A stretch of 5,670 nt of DNA. Origin: Candidatus Magasanikiibacteriota bacterium. GTDB taxonomy: Bacteria; Patescibacteriota; Patescibacteriia; Magasanikbacterales; UBA922. The first letter of the stretch is position 1. Every line of letters begins with the position of its first letter. The notes below the pieces were generated by a model. It was not told the DNA's origin. It did not search any database and saw only the letters and a program-made list of their open reading frames with translations. Made by a program: the position numbers and the translations under genes. Positions 4,783 to 5,670 of the stretch are shown here, one piece after another. The stretch is taken from positions 1 through 5,670 of the forward strand of contig QIHL01000052.1 of assembly GCA_003230965.1 (NCBI GenBank). Direction: 5' to 3'.

Positions 4783-5670
4783 TTACATTACGGCTTTCTT
4801 TAATTCATCAATACGATTCGTTGCTTCCCACGAAAATTCATTTCTGCCAAAGTGACCATACACTGCAGTTGCCCTATAAATTGGACGTTTCAAATCAAGT
4901 GTTTTAATAATCCCAGCTGGTGTCAAATCAAATACAGAACGAACAGCAGTAACCAATTTTTCATTTTCTACTTTACTAGTACCGAATGTATCAACATAAA
5001 CACTTACCGGATCTGAATGACCAATAGCATAGGACAACTGCACTTCACATTTGTCTGCCAAATCTGCAGCCACAATATTTTTTGCAACATAGCGTGCCAT
5101 GTATGCACCAGACCGATCCTGTTTATTTGGTACTTTTCCAGAGAATGCACCACCGCCGTGACGTGCCATACCTCCGTAGGTATCAACAATAATCTTGCGA
5201 CCTGTCAATCCAGTATCGCCATGTGGTCCACCGATAACAAACTTACCAGTTTCATTGATATAAAATGTAGTCTTATCATCCAAATACTCACCACACACAG
5301 GTTTAATTACTTGTTCAATAATATCTTTACGAAGAATATCCAAACTCATATCATCATGTTGTGCTGCAATCACTACTGCATCAACACGCTTTGGTTTGCC
5401 ATCTTCATATTCAACTGTAACTTGCGACTTTCCATCTGGACGCAAATATGACAGCGTCTTATTTTTACGTACCTCAGCGAGTCTACGAGTCAATTTGTGC
5501 GCAAGCATAATCGGTAACGGCATTAACTCTGGTGTTTCTTTGCATGCAAATCCAGACATCATACCTTGGTCTCCAGCACCTTGCGTTTTTTTCTCGCTTG
5601 TTACTTCGCCCTGCGCAATTTCTGGACTTTGTTCATCCACCGCAACCATTACGCCACAACTGTGCGCATC
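4783..5670 (-). CDS. metK: S-adenosylmethionine synthetase MetK, 5' end outside the window
   Basis: The frame is open to the right edge: the codons before the internal ATG at 5649 read DAHSCGV, which continues the family sequence, so that ATG is not the start. About 295 residues are visible; the whole protein is usually near 390. MetK makes S-adenosylmethionine from methionine and ATP in the cytosol. Numbering from the ATG at 5649, the signatures are GAGDQG (24-29), TPELMPLPI (39-47), RPDGKSQVTVEY (70-81), GGPHGDTGLTGRK (140-152) and HGGGAFSGK (164-172). The next segment, VPNKQDRSGAY, keeps the lysine and aspartate of the family's K-D-P-[ST]-K-V-D-R-S motif but has V for the first D. The C-terminus through GHFGR and SWE is complete. 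Missing are the N-terminal H-P-D-K motif and other early ATP-site residues. The stop lies 26 bases before cca. Confidence 0.97.
   Translation of the reverse strand, partial: DAHSCGVMVAVDEQSPEIAQGEVTSEKKTQGAGDQGMMSGFACKETPELMPLPIMLAHKLTRRLAEVRKNKTLSYLRPDGKSQVTVEYEDGKPKRVDAVVIAAQHDDMSLDILRKDIIEQVIKPVCGEYLDDKTTFYINETGKFVIGGPHGDTGLTGRKIIVDTYGGMARHGGGAFSGKVPNKQDRSGAYMARYVAKNIVAADLADKCEVQLSYAIGHSDPVSVYVDTFGTSKVENEKLVTAVRSVFDLTPAGIIKTLDLKRPIYRATAVYGHFGRNEFSWEATNRIDELKKAVM

Noticed and set aside
5017..5451. A 144-codon plus-strand open frame inside metK
   Set aside because: It is antisense to highly conserved MetK motifs, and its cysteine- and isoleucine-rich translation looks like the reverse of a real gene.

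Overview
The window is an AT-rich stretch of bacterial chromosome. Every protein gene is on the minus strand, and one apparent non-coding RNA gene is on the plus strand. Compact proteins, very short intergenic gaps, few recognisable Shine-Dalgarno sites and the particular neighbour set suggest a small-genome bacterium, most likely of the Patescibacteria/CPR group. That placement is an inference from style; no marker gene here proves it. The standard genetic code fits: the six visible stop codons are TAA (five) and TAG (one).

Read in the direction of transcription, from high to low coordinates, the layout is as follows. The 3' part of metK (S-adenosylmethionine synthetase, running off the right edge) is followed after 26 bases by a CCA-adding-type tRNA nucleotidyltransferase with an HD domain. 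Next comes a 427-base region without a protein gene, then a small YidC/Oxa1 insertase. After 15 bases, in the same reading frame, follows a short band-7/SPFH protein. After a further 106 bases comes the heat-shock operon hrcA-grpE-dnaK, with dnaK cut off at the left edge after 34 codons. The operon has a textbook sigma-70-type promoter whose -10 element overlaps a nearly perfect CIRCE operator, so HrcA autoregulation is clear from the DNA. The HrcA protein is about one third shorter than usual and seems to lack the inserted dimerisation domain.

The 427-base gap is the most unusual part. It holds a divergent promoter pair: one for yidC, probably giving an almost leaderless mRNA, and one pointing right. 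The right-pointing unit is a predicted RNA of about 315 nt, richer in GC than its surroundings. It has at least five good stems, many with G.U pairs that hold only on the plus strand, and ends in a strong intrinsic terminator facing the 3' end of cca. I could not match it to RNase P RNA, tmRNA, SRP RNA, 6S RNA or a riboswitch by their conserved motifs. One apical loop shows a perfect AAGGAGG sequence, and near the 3' end a tandem octamer repeat could pair with that loop.

The genes serve protein and RNA quality control and basic metabolism: chaperones (HrcA/GrpE/DnaK), membrane protein insertion (YidC with an SPFH partner), tRNA 3'-end maturation and methyl-donor synthesis.
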